Shown here: piece after piece, positions 24,302 to 32,414 of the stretch
Numbering within the stretch: the stretch's first letter is position 1
Layout: every line of letters starts with the position of its first letter
Source of the DNA: JBOGVZ01 sp050692985
GTDB taxonomy: Bacteria > Actinomycetota > UBA4738 > CALAEC01
NCBI GenBank assembly: GCA_050692985.1
Contig: JBOGVZ010000057.1
Location: forward strand, 1-64,000
Length of the DNA stretch: 64,000 nucleotides
Direction of reading: 5' to 3'
Program-made: the position numbers and the translations under genes
Notes under the pieces: model-generated
Databases searched by the model: none
What the model was told of the DNA's origin: nothing
The model's input: the letters and a program-made list of their open reading frames with translations, nothing else

Positions 24302-25150
24302 ATGGAGTTGTTCAGCGGCGGCGCCCGTTTTGTCCGGACCTCGGTCGTGCTCGTGGCCGCGGTCGTCCTCTCCGTGGCTGCGGGGTCCCCGGCCGGGGCG
24401 AACACCGGGGCGGAGGGCGCCACTTCCCCCTCGAATGCGGCGGAGGGCTGCCGGCGCCTCTCGCTGGCCACGCCGTTCTCGGTGGGGAAGGGATCCTGCC
24501 AGGGCGTGCGCCCGGGGGCCGCGATCCGGACCCGCATCGGCGGCTGCACGATGAGCTTCCTGTTCCGGGGGAACGACGGCCGGCGGTACATCGGCACGGC
24601 CGGCCACTGCATCCTCAAGAACGAGGGCAAGGAGCGCTCCTGGGGTCCGGGCAAGGGCCCGGTGGCCCGGGACGGCGACGACGAGAAGATCGGCCGGTTC
24701 GTCTACGCCATCTTCAAGGGCCCCAAGGACTTCGCCCTGGTCCGGCTCCGTAAGGACGTGTCGGCGAAGGCGCGGATGTGCCACTTCGGCGGGCCCACGG
24801 GGACCAACGACGACCGGGGCCCCCTGCTGGTGCGCCTCCAGTATTACGGGAACGGGGTGTTCGTCAGCTCCGTGTCCGCCGGCCGGTCGGCGTGGGCCAG
24901 CGGGATGCCGAACCCCAACCACGTCTTCGCCACCGGGGTGGCGTCCTTCGGCGACTCCGGCGCCGGGGTCACCAGCGCCGACGGGCGGGCGGTCGGAGTG
25001 CTGGCGACGGGCGGGGTGCACCTGGGCGGCGTCGGGACCGGAGGGGTCGATGCCGGGACGGTCGGGATCACCCGGATCACCCCGCAGCTCCAGCGGGCCG
25101 AGAAGGTCCTGGGGATCGACCTGAAGCTGCGCACCGCCGCTCCCCTGTAG
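24302..25150 (+). CDS. Secreted trypsin-like serine protease
   Basis: The 282-residue product has a signal peptide ('FVRTSVVLVAAVVLSVAAGSPAGA') and a chymotrypsin-fold triad: His102 in 'GTAGHC', Asp143 in 'KDFALVRL' and Ser219 in 'FGDSGAG'. Cys residues near the His suggest disulfides outside the cell. It resembles the larger protease at 596-1705 in triad motifs but is otherwise divergent. ATG 24302 lies seven bases after TACTCT (24289-24294), so transcription may begin at the start codon (leaderless). Confidence 0.82.
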   Translation: MELFSGGARFVRTSVVLVAAVVLSVAAGSPAGANTGAEGATSPSNAAEGCRRLSLATPFSVGKGSCQGVRPGAAIRTRIGGCTMSFLFRGNDGRRYIGTAGHCILKNEGKERSWGPGKGPVARDGDDEKIGRFVYAIFKGPKDFALVRLRKDVSAKARMCHFGGPTGTNDDRGPLLVRLQYYGNGVFVSSVSAGRSAWASGMPNPNHVFATGVASFGDSGAGVTSADGRAVGVLATGGVHLGGVGTGGVDAGTVGITRITPQLQRAEKVLGIDLKLRTAAPL

Positions 25151-25249
25151 CAACCTCCGGCCGCATCCCGTGCACATGGGCTTCGCTCGGGGGGTGAGGT
25201 CGCCCACGGGCCGGTCCGAACGGTCCCGGCGGCCCCGCCCGAGCCGTGG

Positions 25250-25272
25250 TAACCTAACGAACGTTCGTTAGG
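25250..25272 (+). promoter_or_regulatory. Perfect 20-bp palindrome: PaaR-type operator
   Basis: CCTAACGAACGTTCGTTAGG at 25253-25272 is a perfect palindrome overlapping a -10-like TAACCT (25250-25255), 22 bp before the TetR gene of the paa cluster. It contains two overlapping matches to CNAACGNNCGTTNG, the consensus I recall for PaaR of Thermus thermophilus. It is the likely site where the TetR protein represses its own gene and paaABCD. Confidence 0.75.
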
Positions 25273-25293
25273 GCAAAGGTCGAGAGGAGGCCC

Positions 25294-25917
25294 GTGGTCG
25301 CCACATCCACCGTCGCTCCCCGCCGGGACCGCATCGTCGACGCCGCCACCCGGCTGTTCAGCGAGCGGGGGTACCACGGCACGAGCATGCGTGACATCGC
25401 CGAAGCGTCGGGGATCCGCGCCGCCAGCCTGTACGCCCACATCGAGGCGAAGGAAGACTTGCTCTCCGGGATCATCGAGGATGCGGCCGAGCGGTTCTCG
25501 GCCCGGCTGGAGGAGGTTCTGGAGGCCCAGGCCGGCCCGGTGGAGCGTCTGCGGCTGGCCATCCACGCGCACGTGGAGGTGGTGGCGGCCGATCGGGACG
25601 CCGCCCGGGTGTTCCTCCACGAGTGGAACGCGCTGAAGGGGGAGGCCCGCGCCCGGGCCTTGGAGTTGCGCGATGGGTACGAGCTCCGGTGGGACCGGAT
25701 CGTTCGGGAAGGGATCGACCGGGGGGTGTTCCGGCGGCAGGACGCCACGCTGGCCCGCATCCTGGTCCTGTCGGCGGCCAACTGGGTGTACACCTGGTAC
25801 GACCCCGCGGGACCGCTGACCCCGGCGCAGGTGGCCGATGGGTTCGCCGACCTCCTCCTCCGGGGCCTGAGGCGGGGGGGTTCTGGGAAGATACGGGATC
25901 GAGCGACCGAGAGGTGA
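25294..25917 (+). CDS. paaR: TetR-family regulator of the phenylacetate genes (PaaR-like)
   Basis: The 207-residue TetR protein has the N-terminal DNA-binding domain 'RDRIVDAATRLFSERGYHGTSMRDIAEASGIRAASLYAHIEAKEDLL' (quoted in parts: recognition helix around 'SGIRAASLYAHI'). A C-terminal ligand domain includes 'ANWVYTWYDP'. PaaR-type repressors release DNA on binding phenylacetyl-CoA. GTG 25294 has GAGAGGAGG upstream. Its stop is five bases before paaA and the palindromic operator precedes it, so it probably controls the whole operon including itself. The ligand is inferred from context. Confidence 0.8.
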   Translation: MVATSTVAPRRDRIVDAATRLFSERGYHGTSMRDIAEASGIRAASLYAHIEAKEDLLSGIIEDAAERFSARLEEVLEAQAGPVERLRLAIHAHVEVVAADRDAARVFLHEWNALKGEARARALELRDGYELRWDRIVREGIDRGVFRRQDATLARILVLSAANWVYTWYDPAGPLTPAQVADGFADLLLRGLRRGGSGKIRDRATER

Positions 25918-25922
25918 GGGCG

Positions 25923-26840
25923 ATGAGCTACGAGGAGCGAAGGGCCGAGTTCAAGGCTCGCGTCGATGCCGGGGAGAAGATCGAGGCCGGTGACTGGATG
26001 CCCGACGAGTACCGGCAGTCCGCCCTGAAGTTCATCGAGATGCACGCCAACTCGGAGATCATGGGGTGCCTGCCGGAGCGCGAGTGGATCCCCCGGGCCC
26101 CCACGCTGCGGCGGAAGCTCTCGCTGACGGCAAAGGTCCAGGACGAGGCCGGGCACGCCCAGATCCTGTACCGGGTGGCCGAGGACCTGGGCAAGAGCCG
26201 GGACCACATGTTCGATGACCTGGTGAACGGGCGGACCAAGTTCCACAACGTCTTCCACTACCCCACCGAGACGTGGGGAGACGTGGCGGTGATCGGGTGG
26301 CTGATCGACGGGGCCGCCCTGGTCACCCAGAAGGCGCTCCTGGAGTGCTCCTACGCCCCGTACGTGCGGGCCATGCGCCGGATCTGCCCCGAGGAGTCGC
26401 TCCACCTGCGCCACGGCGAGGACCTCACGCTGGAGCTCGTCTCCGGGACCCCGGAGCAGCGGGAGATGTTCCAGGAGGCGGTGAACCGGTGGTGGCGGCC
26501 GATCATGCACTTCTTCGGCCCGCCGTCGAAGCCGGACAAGGACGTCCTCCTGTACTGGGGCATCAAGACCCGGACCAACGAGGACCTTCGGCAGGAGTTC
26601 TTCACCACCTACGTGCCCAAGCTGTGGGACCTGGGCATCTCGGTGCCGGACCCCGACCTGGCCTTCGACGAGGAGCGCGGGGAGTGGACGTGGTCGGACC
26701 CCGGGTGGGACGACTTCTGGCAGGTGGTCAAGGGCAACGGCCCCATGACGAAGACCCGGCTGCTGTACCGCAAGACGATGTGGGAGCACCATGGCTGGGT
26801 CCGGGAGGCGTTCGCCGGCATGCCCAGGGCCGCGGTCTGA
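25923..26840 (+). CDS. paaA: Phenylacetyl-CoA 1,2-epoxidase catalytic subunit PaaA
   Basis: The 305-residue catalytic di-iron subunit epoxidises the aromatic ring of phenylacetyl-CoA with O2. Ligand motifs are visible: 'QDEAGHAQ' and 'CPEESLHLRHG' (ExxH pairs) and the upstream Glu in 'HANSEIMGCLPE'. The substrate-binding 'VNGRTKFHNVFHYP' is also typical. ATG 25923 follows a GAGGTGAGGG Shine-Dalgarno sequence, five bases after the TetR stop. It works with PaaB, C and D encoded directly downstream; electrons normally come from PaaE, which is not encoded nearby. Confidence 0.95.
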   Translation: MSYEERRAEFKARVDAGEKIEAGDWMPDEYRQSALKFIEMHANSEIMGCLPEREWIPRAPTLRRKLSLTAKVQDEAGHAQILYRVAEDLGKSRDHMFDDLVNGRTKFHNVFHYPTETWGDVAVIGWLIDGAALVTQKALLECSYAPYVRAMRRICPEESLHLRHGEDLTLELVSGTPEQREMFQEAVNRWWRPIMHFFGPPSKPDKDVLLYWGIKTRTNEDLRQEFFTTYVPKLWDLGISVPDPDLAFDEERGEWTWSDPGWDDFWQVVKGNGPMTKTRLLYRKTMWEHHGWVREAFAGMPRAAV

Positions 26841-26847
26841 GGTCGCC

Positions 26848-27210
26848 ATGGAGGTGTGGGACGTCCTGTCGCGCCGCCGGGACGGTGACCCCTGGCAGGT
26901 GGTGGGCTCGGCCAACGCCCCGGACCTCGACATGGCCATGCTGCTCGTCCGGGAGACCCACTTCCGCCACAAGGAGGCCGACACCTACGCGGTCAGGCGG
27001 CGGGGCGACGAGCAGGTCCACGCCTGCCCCGACCCCACGGGGATCGGCGGCGTCATCGACCGGTCCTACCGGCGCCAGGACGGGTACGTCGGCGTGGGCG
27101 CGAAGCTGAAGCGCGTGCAGGCCGACATGGCTGCCCGGGGGCTGGTGATCGACCGCCCGCGCCCCGGCCGTCAGGTTCCATCCAAGGAGGCGTCCCGTGG
27201 CGCCCGATGA
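26848..27210 (+). CDS. paaB: Phenylacetyl-CoA epoxidase subunit PaaB
   Basis: A 120-residue small subunit recognised by 'MEVWDVLSRRRDGDPWQVVGSANAPD' at the N-terminus and 'MAMLLVRETHFRHKEADTYAV'. PaaB bridges PaaAC heterodimers in the epoxidase complex. ATG 26848 is seven bases after the paaA stop; the open frame continues upstream into paaA but without family similarity. The C-terminus overlaps the start of paaC by 14 bp, so translation is coupled. Confidence 0.92.
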   Translation: MEVWDVLSRRRDGDPWQVVGSANAPDLDMAMLLVRETHFRHKEADTYAVRRRGDEQVHACPDPTGIGGVIDRSYRRQDGYVGVGAKLKRVQADMAARGLVIDRPRPGRQVPSKEASRGAR

Positions 27211-28069
27211 TCCCCGCCTGGAGCTCCTGCTGGCCCTGGCCGACGACGAGCTGGTGATCGGGCACCGCCACTCGGAGTGGACGGGGTGGGCGCCACACGT
27301 CGAGGAGGACCTGGCGTTCTCCTCGATCGCCCAGGACGAGATCGCTCACGCCCGCCTGTTGTACGAGCTGGCCGAACCGGTGGCAGGGCGCGACGCCGAC
27401 GCGCTGGCCCTGGGCCGGGCACCCGAGGAGTACCGCCACGCGGTGATCTGCGAGCGGCCCAACCGCGACTGGGGCTACACCCTGGCCCGGCAATACCTCT
27501 ACGACACCGCCGACGACGTGCGGACGGCGTCGCTGGAGTCCTCGTCATGGAAGGAGCTGGCCGACGGGGTGCGGACGATCCGGCTCGAGGAGCGCTACCA
27601 CGTGGACCACGGCCGGCAGTGGTTCGCCCGCCTGGCCGGCGGGCCCGTGCAGGCTCGGGAGCGGTTCGCCGCGGGCCTCGAGGGAGCGATGGCGGAGGCC
27701 ATCGCCCTGTTCGAAGCGATCCCGCAGGAAGAGGCGCTGGTCCACGACGGCGTCCTGCCCCGGCCGAACGAGGAGCTGCTGAGCAAGTGGCTGGCGCGGG
27801 TTGGCGAGGAGCTCGAGGCCGCCTCCCTCGACTGGGTGCTCTCCGAGCATGCCAGGGCGGGGGCCGAGCTGGTCCCCACCTCGTCCGGGGAGATCGAGGC
27901 CGGACCCACGCTCTCGGTGCCGGGCATCGAGCGCCGGGACGGACGGTGGGTCCACGTCGGGGCCTTCGCCGGCGCGGGTGGGCGACGGGGGAAGCACACC
28001 GAGGACTTCACCGCCCTGTGGGAAGAGATGACCGGGCTGTACCGGGCGGTGCCGGGGGCGAGCTGGTGA
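27197..28069 (+). CDS. paaC: Phenylacetyl-CoA epoxidase structural subunit PaaC
   Basis: The 290-residue protein is a ferritin-like partner of PaaA: 'LADDELVIGHRHSEWTG', 'SSIAQDEIAHARLLYEL', 'ERPNRDWGYTLARQYLYD' and 'EERYHVDHGRQWF' are characteristic. PaaC forms the stabilising heterodimer with PaaA and lacks a working di-iron site in characterised homologues. GTG 27197 is placed after a strong AAGGAGG within the end of paaB. The stop overlaps the paaD start as GTGA. Confidence 0.94.
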   Translation: MAPDDPRLELLLALADDELVIGHRHSEWTGWAPHVEEDLAFSSIAQDEIAHARLLYELAEPVAGRDADALALGRAPEEYRHAVICERPNRDWGYTLARQYLYDTADDVRTASLESSSWKELADGVRTIRLEERYHVDHGRQWFARLAGGPVQARERFAAGLEGAMAEAIALFEAIPQEEALVHDGVLPRPNEELLSKWLARVGEELEAASLDWVLSEHARAGAELVPTSSGEIEAGPTLSVPGIERRDGRWVHVGAFAGAGGRRGKHTEDFTALWEEMTGLYRAVPGASW

Positions 28070-28596
28070 GCGACCGCGCGGGGGCCGTCGCCGAGCAGGT
28101 GGAGGAGCTGGTCCGGCAGGCGCTGGCGGACGTCCGGGACCCGGAGATCCCGGTGTGCTCGATCGTGGACCTGGGCATGGTGGAGGATGTGCGGGTCGCC
28201 GCCGAGGCCGTCGAGGTCGACCTGCTGCCCACGTTCGTGGGATGCCCGGCCAAGGACGTGATCGGGGAGGACGCGACGGCGGCGGCCCGCCAGGTGTCCG
28301 GGGGCCGTGACGTGCGGGTGCGGTTCGTCCTGGACCCTCCGTGGACCACCGACCGCATCACCGATCGGGGGCGGGCCCGCCTCCGCGAGTACGGCATCTC
28401 GCCGCACTGGGAGCAGACGGCCGGGCCGGTGGTGGTGCCGCTGATGCGCGCCCAGGGGGTGCCCTGTCCGTATTGCGGCTCGGACCAGACGGCGCTGGAG
28501 TCGTCGTGGGGCGCGACACCGTGCCGCGCCGTCCACTACTGCCGGGCGTGCCGCAACCCGTTCGAAGGCTTCAAGACCAAGGCCCCGGCCCCCTGA
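28066..28596 (+). CDS. paaD: Phenylacetate pathway Fe-S maturation protein PaaD
   Basis: The 176-residue protein has an N-terminal MIP18/DUF59 domain ('ALADVRDPEIPVCSIVDLGMV', 'LPTFVGCPAKDVI') and a C-terminal zinc-ribbon-like Cys cluster ('CPYCGSDQTALESSWG...CRAVHYCRACRNPF'). PaaD helps assemble the metal or Fe-S centres of the epoxidase/reductase system. GTG 28066 overlaps the paaC stop by four bases. This is the last gene of the operon: a paaE reductase gene, usually next, is absent, and the strand switches after 187 bp. Confidence 0.92.
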   Translation: MSDRAGAVAEQVEELVRQALADVRDPEIPVCSIVDLGMVEDVRVAAEAVEVDLLPTFVGCPAKDVIGEDATAAARQVSGGRDVRVRFVLDPPWTTDRITDRGRARLREYGISPHWEQTAGPVVVPLMRAQGVPCPYCGSDQTALESSWGATPCRAVHYCRACRNPFEGFKTKAPAP

Positions 28597-28783
28597 TTCC
28601 CGCCCGCCTGGTGCGCGGGGCGGCGGCTTTCACGGCCACGGGGGCCCCGAGTCGCTCCCGCAACGTGAGGGTCGGGTCGCATCCGCCGGATCGCGGCTCC
28701 CACACGTTGCTCCGCTTGGGCCTCCGCGGCCGCTGCGCCGCCGCTCAACCGAGCTGGGCCGAGCGTGCGCACAGGGGGGGGCC

Positions 28784-29242
28784 TTAGAGGGTGGGCTTCG
28801 TGACCATCAGGAACACGATGCCGACGACCAGGACGGCCAGGACCATGCCCAGGGCCCTGCCGCGGGCGGCCAGCCGCTGGTAGGCGTGTGACTGCGGACC
28901 CTCGGCCTCGAGCGCGGCGATCTGCTTGCGGAGGGTCGGGGTGTAGCCGGCGATCCCCAGCAGCACGGCCAGGCTGTACAGGCCCAGGCCCAGGGCGATC
29001 CACAGCGTGGACAGGGGGATGTCGGCCACGAACACCATCGACAGGCCGGTGATCAGCAAGAGCCCGTAGGCGGGATTGGCGAACCGGTCGTCCAGGACCT
29101 TGATCGTGCGGAGCACGTGCCCTTGATGCTCGGGGCTCTTGGCCACCCGAGCCAGCCACACCCCGTACGAGGCGTTGAAGCCGACCGCCACGATGGCGGC
29201 CAGGACGTGGACGAATTTCAACCACGCATACGTGTCCAACAC
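28784..29242 (-). CDS. DUF2269-family membrane protein (second copy)
   Basis: The 152-residue protein has four membrane helices ('WLKFVHVLAAIVAVGFNASYGVWL', 'PAYGLLLITGLSMVFVA', 'LWIALGLGLYSLAVLLGIAGY', 'LGMVLAVLVVGIVFLMV') in the same order and spacing as the protein at 22173-22649, so the two are distant paralogues. Function unknown. GTG at 29242. It faces paaD across a 187-bp gap (28597-28783) in which I see no gene or clear terminator. Confidence 0.72.
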   Translation of the reverse strand: MLDTYAWLKFVHVLAAIVAVGFNASYGVWLARVAKSPEHQGHVLRTIKVLDDRFANPAYGLLLITGLSMVFVADIPLSTLWIALGLGLYSLAVLLGIAGYTPTLRKQIAALEAEGPQSHAYQRLAARGRALGMVLAVLVVGIVFLMVTKPTL

Positions 29243-29341
29243 GCAGGCTCGAGTCTAGCCAGCCGGATCGGCGGCCGCGGATATCGGCCGGGGGGCCGAT
29301 GCATCGAGCGGGGGTGCCGGAGGGATGGGTCGCGACGAGGT

Positions 29342-30421
29342 CTAGCCGGCTTGCCGCGAGTCCAACCATCGAACCGGGCGGCCGTGGTAGCCGGCCTCGG
29401 CCAGGAGCCGTTCCTCTCCGCCCGGCCACGTGGTCAGTCGAACCTCGGCCAGGGCCCCCCCCGACTCCATGCTCAGCCACGCCAGGGGGGCCGCCTTCGT
29501 GGCCCGGCCCCCCGCCTCGATGAGGATGTCGCGGACGCGCTCTCGCTTCGGAGGGTCGAAGTACCACAGCAGGATCGAATGGAACACGACGGTGGTCCCC
29601 CCGGCGGGGGGCTCGGCCAGCTCCCGGCCAAGCCATTCCACCGCGTCGGCCTCCTCGATCCGTGCCGGGACCGCCCGGGCCACCTCGATGGCGCCCCGCA
29701 GGTGGGCGATCCGTTCCTCCTGGTCCGGCCACACGTAGGACAGGAGCGTGAGCGCCCCCTCTTCTGTGGTCGGGTCGATCGGCCACGTGTCGCAGGCGCG
29801 GCGTGAGGCCACCTCGGCGGGCGCGTCGAGCGGCGGGCCGGGGCCGTCGAACACCTCCTCGAACCGCACCGGAGAGGCGGGGTCCCCCCAGGCTTCCTCG
29901 CCCGACTCGTAGCGGTAGCGGTCCCACCGAAGGTTCAGTCCCGCGCTGGACCCGATCTCAAGCAGATGCAGCGGCAGTCCGAACGCGCCGGCGCAGGCCA
30001 AGAAGCCCCCCAAGAGGGCACGGGAGCGTCCGACCTCGTTCGTCTGGACGGGGCGACGGATCAGGTCCGGGAGGGAGGGGTCGGCCAACGTCTCGCGGAA
30101 GGCACCCCACACGGCGCCTTCACGGCCCGGCCGTGGAACCCGGCCACCGGCCGATGGGTAGTGGTGGGCGAGCGCGGCCGCCCGTCCCTCCAGGACCAGA
30201 CGGTGCACGGCTCCCATGAGCCGCAGCCCCGGCAGGCTCCTGCCGGGGTCATGGGCGTGCGGGGCCAGCAGGCGCCAGACGGGCCCGCCGGCCCGTGCGT
30301 CCTCGGCGGCCCGGTCGAGCAGGGCCCCGTACAGCGGCGAGCCCAGCATCCGGCAGGCCTCGGCCTGTGCCGTGAGGGCCTCGGCCACCAGGTCCCGCTC
30401 CGCCGGGGGCCCGTCCCCCAT
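29342..30421 (-). CDS. DUF2332-family protein
   Basis: The 359-residue protein fits DUF2332: 'SPLYGALLDRAAEDARAGGPVW', 'RPVQTNEVGRSRALLGGFL', 'LHLLEIGSSAGLNLRWDRYRY' (a glycine-rich loop like that of SAM-dependent methyltransferases), 'WPDQEERIAHLRGAI' and 'VVFHSILLWYF'. Function unknown; the 'LEIGSSAGLN' loop suggests a methyltransferase-like fold. ATG 30421 is preceded by seven bases and then TATGCT on the minus strand, so the mRNA may be leaderless. The region to 30511 is a divergent promoter shared with the CHRD gene. Confidence 0.8.
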   Translation of the reverse strand: MGDGPPAERDLVAEALTAQAEACRMLGSPLYGALLDRAAEDARAGGPVWRLLAPHAHDPGRSLPGLRLMGAVHRLVLEGRAAALAHHYPSAGGRVPRPGREGAVWGAFRETLADPSLPDLIRRPVQTNEVGRSRALLGGFLACAGAFGLPLHLLEIGSSAGLNLRWDRYRYESGEEAWGDPASPVRFEEVFDGPGPPLDAPAEVASRRACDTWPIDPTTEEGALTLLSYVWPDQEERIAHLRGAIEVARAVPARIEEADAVEWLGRELAEPPAGGTTVVFHSILLWYFDPPKRERVRDILIEAGGRATKAAPLAWLSMESGGALAEVRLTTWPGGEERLLAEAGYHGRPVRWLDSRQAG

Positions 30422-30441
30422 GCCTGCAGCATACGTCCGGC

Positions 30442-30471
30442 TTGACAAACGGGGCCCCGAACGAGATGTAA
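30442..30471 (+). promoter_or_regulatory. Promoter of the CHRD-domain gene
   Basis: A perfect -35 TTGACA (30442-30447) is followed after 17-18 bp by an AT-richer GATGTAA (30465-30471) that can serve as -10. The downstream gene starts at 30511 with a strong ribosome-binding site. Confidence 0.5.
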
Positions 30472-30510
30472 GGAATATGGGGGGACGTTCCTCCCATGGA
30501 AGGAGGAGCC

Positions 30511-31014
30511 ATGAGGAAGAGGGCGAGCCTGGCGATGGGGATCGTCGCCACCGCGGTGTTGCTGGTTGCCGCGCTGGGAGGCATGTCCTCCGCCCAGACC
30601 GTGCACCAGGCGACGATGGACGGCTTCCAGGAGGTCCCGTCCATCTCCAGCACCGGCACGGGGGAGCTCACCGTGCGGATCAGCGAGAGCGAGCAGATGA
30701 TTCGGTACACCCTCAAGTACAGCGGCCTGGAAGGGAGCGTGACCCAAGCGCACATCCACCTGGGCCAGGAAGGGGTCGCCGGTGGAGTCATGGTCTTCCT
30801 GTGTGGAGGTGGCGGCAAGCCGGCGTGTCCCCAGGCCGGCCAGGTCAAGGGACAGATCGTCCCGGACGACATCATCGGGCCGTCGGCGCAGGGGATCGAC
30901 GCCGGCGAGTTCGACGAGGCGGTCGCCGCCATCGAGGCCGGGTTCACGTACGGGAACGTCCACTCCGACAAGCACCCCGGCGGCGAGATCCGGGGGCACC
31001 TCGGCACGTCGTAG
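30511..31014 (+). CDS. Exported CHRD-domain protein
   Basis: The 167-residue product has a signal peptide ('RASLAMGIVATAVLLVAALGGMSSAQT') and one CHRD domain, recognisable from 'QEVPSISSTGTGELTVRI', 'QAHIHLGQEGVAGGVMVFL' and the closing 'NVHSDKHPGGEIRGHL'. CHRD domains occur in chordin and in many secreted bacterial proteins and may bind ligands outside the cell. ATG 30511 is chosen because AAGGAGGAG directly precedes it; an in-frame ATG at 30496 would lie inside that site. A long GC hairpin follows the stop by 22 bp. Confidence 0.85.
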   Translation: MRKRASLAMGIVATAVLLVAALGGMSSAQTVHQATMDGFQEVPSISSTGTGELTVRISESEQMIRYTLKYSGLEGSVTQAHIHLGQEGVAGGVMVFLCGGGGKPACPQAGQVKGQIVPDDIIGPSAQGIDAGEFDEAVAAIEAGFTYGNVHSDKHPGGEIRGHLGTS

Positions 31015-31036
31015 CGCTTCTTGTCGCACGGCATCC

Positions 31037-31062
31037 GGGCGGCGGCCCTCGGGCCGCCGCCC
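31037..31062 (+). terminator. GC-rich hairpin downstream of the CHRD gene
   Basis: GGGCGGCGGCCC and GGGCCGCCGCCC (31037-31048 and 31051-31062) form a perfect 12-bp stem with a 2-nt spacer, 22 bp after the stop. No U-run follows, as is common for terminators in high-GC actinobacteria. Confidence 0.55.
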
Positions 31063-31172
31063 GCCCCCCCGCGTGACCGCTGGCCTGGCGGACGCCTGGG
31101 TGCTCGCCAGCGCGAGCTGGGTGCAGGACACCGAGACCAGCCGCCCGCAGGCCGAAGAGAGCGAGTAGCTCT

Positions 31173-31200
31173 CGAGGGCCGGAGGAGCTACCGGCCCTCG
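31173..31200 (-). terminator. Hairpin at the end of the enoyl-CoA hydratase gene
   Basis: CGAGGGCCGG (31173-31182) and CCGGCCCTCG (31191-31200) form a perfect 10-bp inverted repeat spanning the TAG stop of the minus-strand gene. It may act as a U-less terminator for that gene and could work in both directions between the convergent units. Confidence 0.45.
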
Positions 31201-31982
31201 AACCGCGGCTCGCGCTTCTCCGCGAAGGCGGTGACGCCCTCCAGGTGGTCGCGGGTCTCGGCCATGGCGGCCTGGGCGTCCGCCTCTCGCCGGAGGGCCT
31301 CCTCGAGGTCCGAGGTCACCGCCCTCGCCAGGAGATCGCGGGTCGCCGTGAGCGCCCGCGTGGGCATGGCCGCCAGGGTGCGGGCGAACGCGGTGGCCTG
31401 ATCCTCGAAGGTGTCGGCGGGGTAGACCTTGCTCACCAGGCCCAGCTCCAGGGCCGTCTGGGCGTCGAGCATCTCCCCGGTCATCGACAGCTCCAGGGCC
31501 TTGGCATGGCCGACCACCCGGGGCAGGAAGTACGTCCCCCCGGAGTCGGGGACGAGTCCGATCTTCACGAACGCCTGGGTGAACCGGGCCTGGTCACTGG
31601 CCACGCGGATGTCGCACGCCAGGGCCACCGAGAGGCCCGCCCCGGCGGCCACTCCGTTCACCGCGGCGACCACCGGCTTGGGGATGCCGAACAGGAGGGG
31701 GATCAGGCGGTGATAGGTCTTGGCCAGGTGCCCCCGGATGTCCGGCCGCTGGCCGGAGGCGTACGCGTCGCGGAACTCGGTGAGGTCCTGGCCGGCGCAG
31801 AACCCCCGGCCGGCCCCGGTGATGAGGACGCAGCGCACCTCGTCGTCTGCGCCGAGCGTGGTGATGGCGTCGCTCAACTCGTCGCTCATCGTGGCCGTGA
31901 GCGCGTTGAGCTTCTCGGGCCGGTTCATCACCACCCGGGCCACCGCGCCGTCTCGCTCCACGGAGATCTGCTCGTATGCCAC
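31188..31982 (-). CDS. Enoyl-CoA hydratase/isomerase (crotonase family)
   Basis: The 264-residue crotonase-fold protein shows 'RPEKLNALTATMSDEL', the oxyanion-hole segment 'GAGRGFCAGQDLTEF', 'VNGVAAGAGLSVALACDI' and 'KIGLVPDSGGTYFLPR'. 'GQDL' and 'GLVPDSGGT' resemble PaaG-type isomerases of the phenylacetate pathway, which would fit paaABCD 3 kb away, but this is not decisive. GTG 31982 is chosen because AAGGAGG lies five bases upstream; ATG 31997, overlapping the upstream stop as ATGA, is the alternative. It is in an operon with the thioesterase-like gene. Confidence 0.88.
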   Translation of the reverse strand: MAYEQISVERDGAVARVVMNRPEKLNALTATMSDELSDAITTLGADDEVRCVLITGAGRGFCAGQDLTEFRDAYASGQRPDIRGHLAKTYHRLIPLLFGIPKPVVAAVNGVAAGAGLSVALACDIRVASDQARFTQAFVKIGLVPDSGGTYFLPRVVGHAKALELSMTGEMLDAQTALELGLVSKVYPADTFEDQATAFARTLAAMPTRALTATRDLLARAVTSDLEEALRREADAQAAMAETRDHLEGVTAFAEKREPRFEGR

Positions 31983-31993
31983 CTCGTCCTCCT

Positions 31994-32368
31994 TCATCCC
32001 AGGGCGCCCGACCGGATGTATCGCTGCACCAACGTCCCCGAGCCGACCCGGCCCGAGGGGCCGTGGACCTCGACGTCCGCGTGGCACTCCCGGGGGTCCA
32101 CCCGGGTGGCCCGGGCCACCACCCGCAGCCTGTCCCCGGCCCGGGCGGGCCGCTCGTGCACCAGGCCGACCGAGTACCCGGTGGCGTCCTCGCCGGGGCG
32201 GAGGTGAGGCTCGATGAGCCGCCGGCCGGCCTCCTCCACGTGGCGGACCATCCACGCGGTGGCGTACACCGGGTGGATCCGGCGGCCGCCCAGGTCCACC
32301 AGCATGTCCTCGGTCACCGTTATCTCGAGTTCCGCCTCCTCGCCCACGGCCGGGTGTCCTCGAGCCAC
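31994..32368 (-). CDS. Hotdog-fold thioesterase, FlK-like
   Basis: The 124-residue protein has the FlK (fluoroacetyl-CoA thioesterase-like) hotdog pattern: 'VTEDMLVDLGGRRIHPVYATAWMVRHVEEAGRRL', 'GYSVGLVHERPARAGDRLRVVA', 'VEVHGPSGRVGSGTLVQRYI'. It probably cleaves a short acyl-CoA thioester in the cytosol. Its stop overlaps an ATG in front of the enoyl-CoA hydratase gene, so both may serve one acyl-CoA pathway. A second FlK-like protein is at 40867-41259. Confidence 0.75.
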   Translation of the reverse strand: MARGHPAVGEEAELEITVTEDMLVDLGGRRIHPVYATAWMVRHVEEAGRRLIEPHLRPGEDATGYSVGLVHERPARAGDRLRVVARATRVDPRECHADVEVHGPSGRVGSGTLVQRYIRSGALG

Positions 32369-32414
32369 GCCGCGGAGTGTACGGGAGTCTCGGACGCCGG
32401 CGGGCTCGGCGCGG

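Noticed and set aside
28597..28783. 187-bp gap between paaD and the DUF2269 gene, inspected for paaE remnants or an RNA
   Set aside because: No reductase-like residues in any frame and no clear terminator or RNA fold were seen.
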